Below are positions 8,923 through 16,882 of a DNA stretch of 54,570 nucleotides, one piece after another. The DNA lies in NCBI GenBank assembly GCA_012727815.1, contig JAAYGI010000018.1, positions 1-54,570 on the forward strand, in the 5' to 3' direction. A program made the position numbers and the translations under genes. Under the pieces are notes generated by a model. That model made no database searches, was not told the origin of the DNA, and saw nothing but the letters and a program-made list of their open reading frames with translations. The number at the start of each line of letters is the position of its first letter. Positions within the stretch are counted from its first letter, which is position 1. This DNA comes from Erysipelothrix sp. (GTDB taxonomy: Bacteria; Bacillota_I; Bacilli_A; Erysipelotrichales; Erysipelotrichaceae).

Positions 8923-9928
8923 AAGTTCCAATCACCTCACAAAGTCGTGTCTTATATGCTTGCGTACTGGCCCTTCCACCTAAGTCTTTAGTAAAATACT
9001 TAGAATCAGAAAGTACAGTATCAATCGATGCATCTAAAATTTCAGCAAGTTTATATTCTTCAATATGTTCTAACATTGTGACACATGCTTTTAATAATGC
9101 CGTTGGATTTGCAAGACCTTTACCTGATATATCAGGAGCACTACCATGTACAGCTTCAAATATGGCTACATCTTCACCAATATTTGACCCAGAAATTAAA
9201 CCCAAGCCCCCTACAAGACCTGCAGCAAGATCACTTAAAATATCCCCATAGAGATTACTCGTTAAAATTACATTATATTTTTCTGGAGTCATCACCAGTT
9301 GCATACACATATTATCCACAAGAATTTCTTCTAAATAAATATGTGGATAATTCTTCGCAACATTACGTGTAACATCTAGAAACAAACCATCAGATAGTTT
9401 CATTATATTCGCCTTAGTAACTACTGTTATTTTATCAATTTCTTGTTTGTGTGCATATTCAAATGCTTTTTTAGCAATTCTCTCAGTTTTCTCTTTTGTA
9501 ATAACCTTTATGGAATGTGCCTCTATTGGGCTAATCATCTTTTCAAGCCCAGCATAAATATCTTCAGTATTTTCTCTGAATATTATAAGATCTACATCTT
9601 CAAACTTTGTTTTGATACCCTTATTATTTTTAATTGGTCTGATATTCGCAAAAAGATCAAAGTGCTTTCGTAGTGCAACATTAACACTTCTAAAACCTTG
9701 GCCAATTGGAGTTGTAAGTGGCGCTTTGAGGCAAACTTTGTTTTTAGAGATACTTTCAAGTAATGGATCATTAATTACATCCAAACCATGATCCAACGCC
9801 TCTAAACCCGCCTTTTGGATATCCCAACTTACATCTAAGCCCAATGCATCGAGTGCATCAACACAAACCTGAGTAATTTCAGGACCGATGCCGTCTCCTT
9901 TAATAAGTGTAATCTTATGCTTTTTCAA
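8912..9928 (-). CDS. icd: Isocitrate dehydrogenase (IDH/IPMDH family)
   Basis: Oxidatively decarboxylates isocitrate to 2-oxoglutarate. The frame is open to 9952, but an AGGAG sequence is placed for the TTG codon at 9926-9928, giving 338 residues starting (M)KKHKITLIKGDGIGPE. Visible are the N-terminal nucleotide-fold GDGIGPE, the substrate loop QGFRSVNVALRKHFDLFANIRP in part, the metal-binding YGDILSDLAAGLVGGLG and the cofactor region VHGSAPDISGKGLANPTA. The small size and this cofactor loop suggest an NAD-type enzyme, although related isopropylmalate or homoisocitrate dehydrogenases cannot be excluded by motif alone. The neighbours acn and gltA make isocitrate dehydrogenase the best call. 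The start lies within the end of acn. Confidence 0.9.
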   Translation of the reverse strand: MKKHKITLIKGDGIGPEITQVCVDALDALGLDVSWDIQKAGLEALDHGLDVINDPLLESISKNKVCLKAPLTTPIGQGFRSVNVALRKHFDLFANIRPIKNNKGIKTKFEDVDLIIFRENTEDIYAGLEKMISPIEAHSIKVITKEKTERIAKKAFEYAHKQEIDKITVVTKANIMKLSDGLFLDVTRNVAKNYPHIYLEEILVDNMCMQLVMTPEKYNVILTSNLYGDILSDLAAGLVGGLGLISGSNIGEDVAIFEAVHGSAPDISGKGLANPTALLKACVTMLEHIEEYKLAEILDASIDTVLSDSKYFTKDLGGRASTQAYKTRLCEVIGTYDR

Positions 9929-11864
9929 ATCCCCAATCTCCTTTACTTGCAAAATTCAAGTAGCCACCCACCTTTAAGATATCTCTTTCTCTATCAGAGC
10001 CATCAAAAATTGTTGTAAATTCATAACCTTTTGTTTTATTTAATACAGTAAACTCTGTATCTTTTTCAACACCTTTTACAAGATTAATAACTTCTAATTC
10101 ATCAAATTCGTCAATTTTATTGTAATCTTCATAATCCTTAAATACTAATGGCATAATACCAGAATTAATTAAGTTAGAACGATGTATTCTCGCAAAAGAT
10201 TTAACAATAACTGATTTAACACCTAAGTGTAATGGAACAAGTGCTGCATGTTCTCTTGATGAACCTTGACCATAATTATCTCCACCGACAATAATCCCAC
10301 CGTCATTAGATTCAGCACGTTCCTTAAAGTTACTGACCAATGTTTTAAAGGTAAAGTCTGCTAAGTGCGGAATGTTTGATCTGTACGGAAGCATTTTCGC
10401 ATTGGATGGAACAATATCATCTGTTGTTACATTGTCTTTTGTTTTCAGAAGTACTTTCCCTACTATATCTTGTGTTAATGCTTGGCCAATAGGAAATGGT
10501 TTAATATTTGGTCCCATTTGGACATCCTGTTTACTGTGTTTTTCATTTGGAATAATAAAGTAGTGATCTACTTTACCATAGGATTCAGGTTCTTCAAAAA
10601 CAAACTTTAGATCTAAATCTTGTGGATCAACTAGGTAGCCTGCAACAGCAGAAGCCGCAGCAGTTTCAGGACTTACTAAATATACCTGAGAATCTACACC
10701 ACCATCTCTACCTAAAAAGTTTCTATTAAAAGATCTTAGAGATACTGCACCTGATCTTGGAGCTTGCCCCATACCAATGCATGGTCCACATGCAGATTCT
10801 AATATGCGTGCTCCTGATGATATCAAGGTAGCAAGGGCACCATTTTCGGATAACAATCTTAAGATATTACTTGACCCAGGTGCGATTGATAAACTCACAT
10901 CTGGATGAACATGTTTACCTTTCAGAATAGCAGCAACCTTCATCATGTCTGAATATGATGAATTGGTGCAACTTCCGATAACAACTTGATCCACCTTTAC
11001 TTTATCTTTTAATGTTTCTTGTATACTCACAACATTATCTGGACTGAAAGGTAGTGCAGTCATCGGAGATAAGTCTGACATATTAATATGGATTACCTTG
11101 TCGTAATGTGCATCTTCATCTGCAGATAATTCTTGATAATCTTCTAAACGATCATGTCTTCTTAAGTAGTCTTTAGTATTCTCATCACTTGGAAAGATGG
11201 ATGTTGTTGCACCCAACTCAGCTCCCATATTACAAATCGTAGCGCGATCTGTAACTGATAAACTTTTAACACCAGGACCACCATATTCCATGATGTATCC
11301 CACACCACCTTTAACACTTAATTCTTGTAATACTTTTAAAATAACATCCTTACCATTAACAAAGTTTGATAAAGAACCTGTTAACTCAACTTTAAAAACC
11401 TTAGGCATTGTTAGGAAGTAGATTCCTTGTGCCATACCAATTGCCACATCTAACCCACCTGCTCCAATTGCAATTGAACCAATACCACCACATGTTGGTG
11501 TATGTGAGTCAGACCCAATCAATGTTGTTCCTGGTTTTGCAAATCTTTCTAAATGTACCTGGTGACATATTCCACCCCCAGGTTTGGAATATATAACACC
11601 ATGCTTAAGTGCACTGGATTGAATAAATGCATGGTCATCTGCATTTTCAAAACCTGACTGTAAAGTATTATGATCAATATATGCTACAGATAGGTCTGTT
11701 TTTATCTTATCAACCTTCATCGCTTCCAACTGCAAGTAGACCATAGTCCCTGTTGAATCTTGAGTTAGTGTTTGGTCGATTTTGATCGCAATTTCTGACC
11801 CTGGAGTAAGCGTCCCGTGAATCAGATGTTTCTCTAATATTTTGTATGCTAATGATTTACCCAT
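9915..11864 (-). CDS. acn: Aconitate hydratase
   Basis: Isomerises citrate to isocitrate using a [4Fe-4S] cluster. At 649 residues it is the compact single-chain aconitase type rather than the 850-900-residue AcnA/AcnB. Cluster ligands and active-site segments are visible: IGSDSHTPTCGGIG near residue 117, VVIGSCTNSSYSDM, the CxxC motif in ESACGPCIGMGQAP, and the C-terminal swivel domain with GGDNYGQGSSREHAAL. AGGAGG is not perfect, but ATGGAGG precedes the ATG at 7 bases. It is the first gene of the operon with icd and gltA, which together would form the oxidative branch supplying 2-oxoglutarate for glutamate. Confidence 0.94.
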   Translation of the reverse strand: MGKSLAYKILEKHLIHGTLTPGSEIAIKIDQTLTQDSTGTMVYLQLEAMKVDKIKTDLSVAYIDHNTLQSGFENADDHAFIQSSALKHGVIYSKPGGGICHQVHLERFAKPGTTLIGSDSHTPTCGGIGSIAIGAGGLDVAIGMAQGIYFLTMPKVFKVELTGSLSNFVNGKDVILKVLQELSVKGGVGYIMEYGGPGVKSLSVTDRATICNMGAELGATTSIFPSDENTKDYLRRHDRLEDYQELSADEDAHYDKVIHINMSDLSPMTALPFSPDNVVSIQETLKDKVKVDQVVIGSCTNSSYSDMMKVAAILKGKHVHPDVSLSIAPGSSNILRLLSENGALATLISSGARILESACGPCIGMGQAPRSGAVSLRSFNRNFLGRDGGVDSQVYLVSPETAAASAVAGYLVDPQDLDLKFVFEEPESYGKVDHYFIIPNEKHSKQDVQMGPNIKPFPIGQALTQDIVGKVLLKTKDNVTTDDIVPSNAKMLPYRSNIPHLADFTFKTLVSNFKERAESNDGGIIVGGDNYGQGSSREHAALVPLHLGVKSVIVKSFARIHRSNLINSGIMPLVFKDYEDYNKIDEFDELEVINLVKGVEKDTEFTVLNKTKGYEFTTIFDGSDRERDILKVGGYLNFASKGDWGFEKA

Positions 11865-11898
11865 AATAAAACCTCCATCATTTATTTAAATTAGTAAA

Positions 11899-11927
11899 AG
11901 GATACCAAAATTATTCTTTAATTACAA
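11899..11927 (-). promoter_or_regulatory. Possible acn operon promoter
   Basis: On the minus strand TTGTAA (11922-11927) and TATCCT (11899-11904) are separated by 17 bases, about 35 bases before the acn start. The -10 match is only moderate, and no operator is obvious. Confidence 0.4.
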
Positions 11928-11937
11928 ACGATATTAT

Positions 11938-11959
11938 AAAAAAAACTGGATATCCCAGT
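11938..11959 (-). terminator. Terminator after the gntR-type gene
   Basis: The stem ACTGG-GATAT-CCAGT is followed by eight U residues on the minus strand, starting 5 bases after the GntR stop codon. It closes the PTS EIIC / small membrane protein / GntR transcript. Confidence 0.85.
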
Positions 11960-11963
11960 CATT

Positions 11964-12635
11964 TTACGTTGTGATCTCAACATGTCCCTTAGCAGGATTG
12001 TGAAATATTTTTACATATGCTACTTTTTCGCCCATCTTAGTGCTAACAAAATTCTCAATAACTAGTATTGGACTATTTATTTGCATGTTCAGCATTCTTG
12101 CATATTGCACAGGAACAACCGATGGAACAAATCTTTGTGTTACCACATTGTCAGATGTGATAAACCTATTGAAACTACGCCACTTCGTCATGTTATTAAC
12201 ATCTTCATCACTTATAGCGCGGCGTTCTATATAAATCTCTTCAATTGCAAATGGCTCTGAATCTGCAAATACCAATCTAATCATTCTAACAACCTGATCA
12301 GCTGGACGAATTCCTAATGCACTCTGGACTGAAAAACTTGAAGACGACTTAACGTCAAAATAAAGCACTTTATAATGTAGATCTGTTCGGGCCATTGTTT
12401 CAACTAAAGTATTTTTCTTTAGACCTTCTCTATCAGCTACAAAAGTACCCCTTTTACCGTCTCGATATAAATGTCCTTCTTCGACTAATTCATCGAGCGC
12501 TTTTCGAACTGTCATGCGACTTGCTTCATATGTTGTTGCCAATACTCTTTCACTTGGTATTGGATCATTCGCCGCAAGCTCTTTGATTTCTCCTAACATG
12601 ACATTCTTAATTTTTTTGTATATTGGTAAACTCAT
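11964..12635 (-). CDS. GntR-family transcriptional regulator (HutC/UTRA subfamily)
   Basis: A 223-residue repressor-type protein. Residues 1-70 are a winged helix-turn-helix with the GntR pattern IPSERVLATTYEASRMTVRKAL. Residues 85-220 are a UTRA effector domain, which in this subfamily binds a sugar phosphate. It is the third gene of a PTS transcript, so it probably senses the sugar phosphate made by that PTS. Two TTGGTATAT-containing sites at the PTS promoter (14344-14377) are the likely operators, which would make this an autoregulated sugar-response circuit. The sugar cannot be identified. Confidence 0.88.
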   Translation of the reverse strand: MSLPIYKKIKNVMLGEIKELAANDPIPSERVLATTYEASRMTVRKALDELVEEGHLYRDGKRGTFVADREGLKKNTLVETMARTDLHYKVLYFDVKSSSSFSVQSALGIRPADQVVRMIRLVFADSEPFAIEEIYIERRAISDEDVNNMTKWRSFNRFITSDNVVTQRFVPSVVPVQYARMLNMQINSPILVIENFVSTKMGEKVAYVKIFHNPAKGHVEITT

Positions 12636-12677
12636 CTAATCAATCCTCACTAATCATATTATACAACAATTAAGGAT

Positions 12678-12839
12678 TTATTTCCTTTTATTATTTTTAC
12701 TTGTCCTCAGTAGAGAGACTGTACCTACTGCTACCAAGATTACACCTAGCACTAAATGCTCCACTGCACCTATCTCACTTGGATATAATACAATAAATAA
12801 CAACCCTATTGATATAACAAACAAATTCCATTTAGCCAT
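12678..12839 (-). CDS. Small membrane protein, 53 residues
   Basis: A short gene lies between the PTS EIIC and GntR genes on the same strand. It encodes 53 residues: two predicted membrane helices (about residues 5-19 and 25-43) and a basic tail ending TSKNNKRK. AGAGGA precedes its ATG at 7 bases. The gap from its stop to the gntR-type start is about 40 bases. No family is recognised. The position in the sugar-transport transcript suggests an accessory role, but that is inference. Confidence 0.7.
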   Translation of the reverse strand: MAKWNLFVISIGLLFIVLYPSEIGAVEHLVLGVILVAVGTVSLLRTSKNNKRK

Positions 12840-12858
12840 TATTAATCCTCTTTTCTAT

Positions 12859-12888
12859 AAAAAGAAGAGAGAGGTTAACCCCCTCTCT
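12859..12888 (-). terminator. Hairpin between the PTS EIIC gene and the small ORF
   Basis: A 7-bp G/A-rich stem (AGAGAGG with CCTCTCT) with a seven-base loop is followed by a U-rich stretch on the minus strand. It would partly end transcription after the EIIC gene, so the downstream small gene and regulator would be made at a lower level. Confidence 0.6.
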
Positions 12889-12917
12889 ATCATAATTTAA
12901 ATTTTATTAAATTAATT

Positions 12918-14246
12918 TTATTGCTCTTCAGGCCCCATACGGTTTGCTACTAGAACAAACGCTCCCCAAATCACGATTGCAATACCAATGTTAACAATTG
13001 ATAATAATGCTCCAGCAAATGAGAATCCAGTTGCCATGAATGCATAGATTACCGGAGGTAATACCCAAGGTACATTAAAGTGTACTGGCGGTACAATTCC
13101 TGCTTTTGTAACTGAGTAAGCAATAACTACTTGAATTACTGGTACTAGTAAGAAAGGAATAAAGTATACTGGGTTCAATACAATTGGTAAACCAAATAGT
13201 ACTGGTTCGTTAATATTGAATAACCCCATTGGAAGTGCGTATGTCGCTACCGCACGTTGATCTGCACGTTTTGATAGAATCAATACTGCAATAATCAGTG
13301 CTAATGTACTTCCTGAACCACCCATCCATGAGAATGCGTCGAATGACCCTCTTGTCCATAGGTGAGGTAGTCCTTCTGTAGTTCCTTTTAGTTGATAGTA
13401 GTCAACGTTTTCTGTAAGTGCTGGAAGGTAAATTCCATCTAATGCTGGTGCTAATACGTTTGGACCATGTAATCCAAAGAACCAGAATAGTGATACAAAC
13501 AGTGTAATAATAACTACTGATACAATGTTTTGTGATAAAGCCATAAATGGTTGTTGTAAGTAGTGACTGATTAGATCAGGAATTGTTCCATAATCTGGAA
13601 TATATGTCGCTACTGCCCAAGCTGCTGTTGCTACTACGTATAGAGCTACAAGTCCTGGAATAATCGCTGCAAATGCGCGAGATACCGCTGGTGGAACTTC
13701 ATCAGGTAATTTGATAATGATATTTGCATTCATTAATTTAGAATAAATAATTGCTGCAATCATCCCCACAACTAAAGCTGTAAATATTCCCCCTGTATTT
13801 AAGTAACTAACTCCTAGGAATCCCCATCCTGAAACAGCATGTTCAACGCCTTCAATTTCAGTTACGAATGACGCACCTTGTGGTAACGTAATTACGAAAG
13901 CTGAGAATGAAATTAATCCCCCTGCAACTGGGTTAACATCGTACGCTTGTGCGAAGTTATAACCAACTGCAAATGTTAGTACTGCTGATAATACAGCTAG
14001 TGTACCAAACCAAACAAATCCGTTAATTCCAATTAGCCAAGCAAATGTTGAGCTAATGAATGTCCACCCATATTCCCCCGGAATATCACGAACTAAAGCA
14101 TTTAATAATACGGCAATTGAACCTGCCATAGTAATTGGCATTGTTGCTATAAATGAGTCTCTAATCGCAACTAAGTGCTTTTGTGATCCAATTTTAGCAG
14201 CTACCGGAACGAAATTTCGTTCCATCCATTCTGTAAAATTTTTCAT
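12918..14246 (-). CDS. PTS system EIIC component (lactose/cellobiose family)
   Basis: A sugar permease of the phosphoenolpyruvate phosphotransferase system with 442 residues and about ten membrane helices. It matches the CelB-like EIIC family: the N terminus FVPVAAKIGSQKHLVAIRDS, the central WFFGLHGPNVLAPAL segment and the substrate-site motif FNINEPVLFGLPIVLNP are all typical. The ATG at 14244-14246 is preferred over the one two codons upstream, because AGGAG lies right against the upstream ATG. No EIIA, EIIB or glycosidase gene is next to it, so it must borrow those from elsewhere. Its promoter carries a cre-like site and palindromic operators. Confidence 0.9.
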   Translation of the reverse strand: MKNFTEWMERNFVPVAAKIGSQKHLVAIRDSFIATMPITMAGSIAVLLNALVRDIPGEYGWTFISSTFAWLIGINGFVWFGTLAVLSAVLTFAVGYNFAQAYDVNPVAGGLISFSAFVITLPQGASFVTEIEGVEHAVSGWGFLGVSYLNTGGIFTALVVGMIAAIIYSKLMNANIIIKLPDEVPPAVSRAFAAIIPGLVALYVVATAAWAVATYIPDYGTIPDLISHYLQQPFMALSQNIVSVVIITLFVSLFWFFGLHGPNVLAPALDGIYLPALTENVDYYQLKGTTEGLPHLWTRGSFDAFSWMGGSGSTLALIIAVLILSKRADQRAVATYALPMGLFNINEPVLFGLPIVLNPVYFIPFLLVPVIQVVIAYSVTKAGIVPPVHFNVPWVLPPVIYAFMATGFSFAGALLSIVNIGIAIVIWGAFVLVANRMGPEEQ

Positions 14247-14343
14247 ATTCATCTCCTATATTTTACTTATATATGTAAACAATACAATGTAGATTGTATT
14301 GACGTTTCCTGGTTACCGAAAATATAGTTTCCTCCTTTCCTTG

Positions 14344-14355
14344 TGGTATATACCA
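14344..14355. promoter_or_regulatory. Palindromic operator O1 of the PTS transcript
   Basis: TGGTATATACCA is a perfect 12-bp palindrome about 15-25 bases downstream of the PTS -10 box. Its half site TTGGTATAT recurs over the -10 box. It is a plausible roadblock site for the GntR-family protein encoded in the same transcript. Confidence 0.6.
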
Positions 14356-14363
14356 AGAACTAC

Positions 14364-14395
14364 TTACAATATACCAAATAAAATAAAAATTGCAA
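14364..14395 (-). promoter_or_regulatory. PTS promoter with overlapping operator O2
   Basis: On the minus strand TTGCAA (14390-14395) and TATATT (14368-14373) are separated by 16 bases. The -10 box is embedded in TTGGTATATTGTAA (14364-14377), which shares its first nine bases with operator O1. Repressor binding here would directly block RNA polymerase. Confidence 0.6.
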
Positions 14396-14404
14396 GCACT
14401 TACA
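14391..14404 (-). promoter_or_regulatory. cre-like site (CcpA catabolite control)
   Basis: TGTAAGTGCTTGCA on the minus strand matches 13 of 14 positions of the Gram-positive cre consensus TGWAARCGNTWNCW and overlaps the -35 box. CcpA binding there would repress the PTS gene during growth on preferred sugars. Only the motif is seen; a ccpA gene is not in this window. Confidence 0.6.
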
Positions 14405-14411
14405 CACATTT

Positions 14412-14441
14412 TTATGTTAATTTATGTGTTTACTAACATAA
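14412..14441. repeat. Inverted repeat upstream of the PTS promoter
   Basis: A perfect 8-bp inverted repeat, TTATGTTA / TAACATAA, with 14 bases between arms lies 17-46 bases upstream of the PTS -35 box. It could be a further protein site or a weak hairpin. The rest of 14442-14558 holds no gene. Confidence 0.4.
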
Positions 14442-14558
14442 ACCCTTCTATTTAGGCGCTTTTTTATAAAAAATATTTTCACGAAAATTTAACATTCATC
14501 TTACCTATCTATACACATTCATACCTATATTAAGGTTCCTTGGACTAACTATGTCCCA

Positions 14559-15314
14559 TTAAACTTGTACAGTACCTTCCTTCTTGAAGATATAACCATT
14601 TTTTATTGTATAGTAAATAAAGTAACACATTAAGAATACTTGGATGAAATCAGTTGCTAACACCGATGCATCCTGAACATAGACCATAAAGTTATTAAAC
14701 ATATGTGCAATGATGGCTCCATAAATATCCCCATCTTTCTCTCGATACTTAGCTAGCATATACCCTCCAATGTAGTGTTGAGGTTGTATACCACCATGAA
14801 TTAAACCAAATAACAAGGTAGTTATTAGTATGGTATATTTTGGTGTTTTCTCCTTTAGATAATCATATAGTAAACCTCTAAATAATATTTCTTCAACAAT
14901 TGGCCCAGCAATACAGACCGATACAAAGGCGATCATATTTACTAATATTCCTTTAGGAGCTGCAATTTCAGAAAACACTTCTAATAGTTTGTTATAAATT
15001 TCAGAGTAAAAGTCAAAACCAGTTACTTTCACAAAAAATAGGATAGCACTCATTATTATTAAGGTTAAAATTAATTCCATTCCATAAACTGCCGGAAAAA
15101 ATTTTATTTGTTCCTTAAAACTTTTCTTTGCTTTCAAAAACCCCAACTTTAAATCATGTTTCTTAATATATTTATAGAATCGATAAATCGGGAGCACATG
15201 TGTTAGTATCCCTTGAAGATCAATTGATAGAACCACCTCCAAAACAATCTCTAATAATAATCCAATCAAGTACCACTTAATTACTATACCCATCATCTTT
15301 TTAGTATGTTTCAT
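14559..15314 (-). CDS. CPBP-family intramembrane metalloprotease
   Basis: A 251-residue membrane protein of the CPBP (CAAX prenyl protease-like, Abi) family. The three signature motifs are present: EEILFRG (two glutamates and arginine) near residue 142, FGLIHGG (His) and AHMFNNF (His and Asn). About six membrane helices surround them. Bacterial members can process peptides or give immunity to bacteriocins; no peptide gene was found beside it, so the substrate is unknown. It is a single gene with an AAAGGGA ribosome binding site. Confidence 0.88.
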   Translation of the reverse strand: MKHTKKMMGIVIKWYLIGLLLEIVLEVVLSIDLQGILTHVLPIYRFYKYIKKHDLKLGFLKAKKSFKEQIKFFPAVYGMELILTLIIMSAILFFVKVTGFDFYSEIYNKLLEVFSEIAAPKGILVNMIAFVSVCIAGPIVEEILFRGLLYDYLKEKTPKYTILITTLLFGLIHGGIQPQHYIGGYMLAKYREKDGDIYGAIIAHMFNNFMVYVQDASVLATDFIQVFLMCYFIYYTIKNGYIFKKEGTVQV

Positions 15315-15387
15315 ATTCTTTCCCTTTTATAAAATTAAACGCTAGATTAACAATACTTTATACTAGCATCTTCACTTTTCCCATTTT

Positions 15388-15765
15388 CTAAACGTATTCA
15401 ACTTCTTCTTTCACAATAATACTTGGATTAAGACTTGCCATCACAGGACAACTCTTAGATACAAGGTGCACAATGCGCTCGACACGCTGCTTGTCAGATT
15501 CCTGGACACGCATTCTATATACAATTGTAATCAACCTTACAGGCTTAACACGCACCATCTCATCAACTTCATAAGATACAGTAGTATTTGAGAATTCATG
15601 TTCTATCCCCGATTTACTTAATATTCCATCAAAGACATACATACCACAAGCTGCCACTGAAGCAACAAGTGCTTGCACTGGTGAAAAACCAATATCACGT
15701 TTTAAATTCCAGTTCCCATTTTCACGAACTAATTCAATGCCATCATTTCCAAATACTAATTCCAT
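15388..15765 (-). CDS. OsmC-family peroxiredoxin-like protein
   Basis: A 125-residue OsmC/Ohr-family protein, members of which reduce organic hydroperoxides with two cysteines. Both expected cysteines are present, in SVAACGMYVFDG and SKSCPVMASLNPS. The frame extends 16 codons upstream, but AAAGGCGG is spaced for the ATG at 15763-15765, so the shorter form is annotated. It is a monocistronic gene. It could equally be an uncharacterised YhfA-like OsmC member rather than a true hydroperoxidase. Confidence 0.85.
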   Translation of the reverse strand: MELVFGNDGIELVRENGNWNLKRDIGFSPVQALVASVAACGMYVFDGILSKSGIEHEFSNTTVSYEVDEMVRVKPVRLITIVYRMRVQESDKQRVERIVHLVSKSCPVMASLNPSIIVKEEVEYV

Positions 15766-15935
15766 TTCAATACCGCCTTTTCTATTGTCATTATTATACG
15801 ACTTATTTTTCAACTTTTCACCCTTATATTATAATTTGGATTATAACCGTTATTTTCTTTTACATTTCTCAAGCTAAAGAGATAGGTAATTTAATAATTT
15901 ATACTTAACTTTTATTTCTTAGTCTTACCCCAACC

Positions 15936-15972
15936 AAAAGAAAAGACACTACCTATATTTATAAGTAGTGTC
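15936..15972 (-). terminator. Terminator of tRNA-Val
   Basis: The 8-bp perfect stem GACACTAC / GTAGTGTC with a 12-base loop is followed by UUUUCUUUU on the minus strand, 15 bases after the tRNA CCA end. Confidence 0.8.
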
Positions 15973-15986
15973 TGTATATCAAACTA

Positions 15987-16062
15987 TGGTGGACGATACG
16001 GGGCTCGAACCCATGACCTCTTGCACGTCAAGCAAGCGCTCTCCCAACTGAGCTAATCCTCC
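15987..16062 (-). tRNA. tRNA-Val (GAC) with an acceptor-stem mismatch
   Basis: The cloverleaf is complete: anticodon stem-loop CTTGC-TTGACGT-GCAAG (anticodon GAC), D-arm with AGCTCAGTTGGGAGAGC, T-loop TTCGAGC, discriminator A and encoded CCA. The acceptor arms GGAGGAT and ATCGTCC pair except at position 4-69, which is G opposite G. A cytosine at position 4 would restore pairing. Its own promoter and terminator flank it, so it is likely expressed. Confidence 0.93.
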
Positions 16063-16074
16063 AAATCCTTATTA

Positions 16075-16103
16075 ATATTACCATATATAAGGATAAGTAT
16101 CAA
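16075..16103 (-). promoter_or_regulatory. tRNA-Val promoter
   Basis: TTGATA (16098-16103), a 17-base spacer and TAATAT (16075-16080) lie on the minus strand just before tRNA-Val. The boxes are almost identical to those before the tRNA-Ser/Asp/Gly cluster. Confidence 0.8.
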
Positions 16104-16128
16104 CCATTGGAAAAGTCTTCCATGATAA

Positions 16129-16764
16129 CTAAGCTAGTTTTGTGATTGAAGATATTCTTTCGAAAATATAACTTGGATTTTCAAGTTCAAACTTCTCATA
16201 GCTACTGACACCGGTTAATATGGCACATGATTTTATATGTGCTGCATGGGCCATCTTGATATCATTTGGAGCATCTCCAACCATAAACAAATGTTTCTTT
16301 CTTAAATCATACATCTCTACAAGATGTTCAACGGGTAATGGATGGGGTTTATAGGATGTTAAAGTATCCGATCCTACAACATCTACAAAATAAGACTCAA
16401 TACCCAATAACTTTAATTTTTTCATCGTTTCAGCATGCGAATTATTTGATATTAAAAAGAGTCTTGAATTCTTGTTTCTGAGATAATTCAATGTGCTGAG
16501 CACATCTCCAAAAAGACCAGCTTCTTTCATGCGTTTCTTTAAAAATAATTTACGATACATATCTAGGAATTCACTCAACATTTTGTCATCGAAGTTCCGA
16601 ATGATTTCTATCTTAAATATATCTTCTGGTTTCATACTAAGACGTGAGAAAATATTGTCTGATGTTACTTTAATATTGTAGAAACTAAAGGTTTCTTTTA
16701 AAGCAGACTCCATACATGTTTTTGTATCTATAATTGTCCCATCAAAATCAAAGATAAAATCCAT
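16129..16764 (-). CDS. HAD-superfamily phosphatase
   Basis: A 211-residue haloacid dehalogenase-like hydrolase of the phosphoglycolate phosphatase/beta-phosphoglucomutase type (cap class I). Motif I is FDFDGTIIDT at the N terminus with the nucleophilic Asp, motif II is LISNNS, motif III is the Lys in TSYKPHPLP, and motif IV is MVGDAPNDIKMA. The cap is at about residues 15-80. AGGAGG lies 4 bases before the ATG at 16762-16764, so the longer frame is not used. The substrate cannot be predicted. Confidence 0.87.
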   Translation of the reverse strand: MDFIFDFDGTIIDTKTCMESALKETFSFYNIKVTSDNIFSRLSMKPEDIFKIEIIRNFDDKMLSEFLDMYRKLFLKKRMKEAGLFGDVLSTLNYLRNKNSRLFLISNNSHAETMKKLKLLGIESYFVDVVGSDTLTSYKPHPLPVEHLVEMYDLRKKHLFMVGDAPNDIKMAHAAHIKSCAILTGVSSYEKFELENPSYIFERISSITKLA

Positions 16765-16851
16765 AGTGCCTCCTGTAATCATTAATTATCACTTTTATAT
16801 ATAATCTTAGTTTATCACAATATAAGTAAAACTTAAACATTTTTTTTAAGT

Positions 16852-16876
16852 AAAAAAACTCCAAGTTAGGAGTTTT
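16852..16876 (-). terminator. Terminator after the ChbG-like gene
   Basis: AAAACTCC-TAACTT-GGAGTTTT with a following U run on the minus strand starts right at the stop codon of the deacetylase gene. Confidence 0.85.
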
Positions 16877-16882
16877 AGATTG

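Noticed and set aside
14559-15314. CPBP protease gene as a bacteriocin-immunity locus
   Set aside because: No precursor peptide, exporter or modification gene lies beside it; the family motif alone does not show that role.
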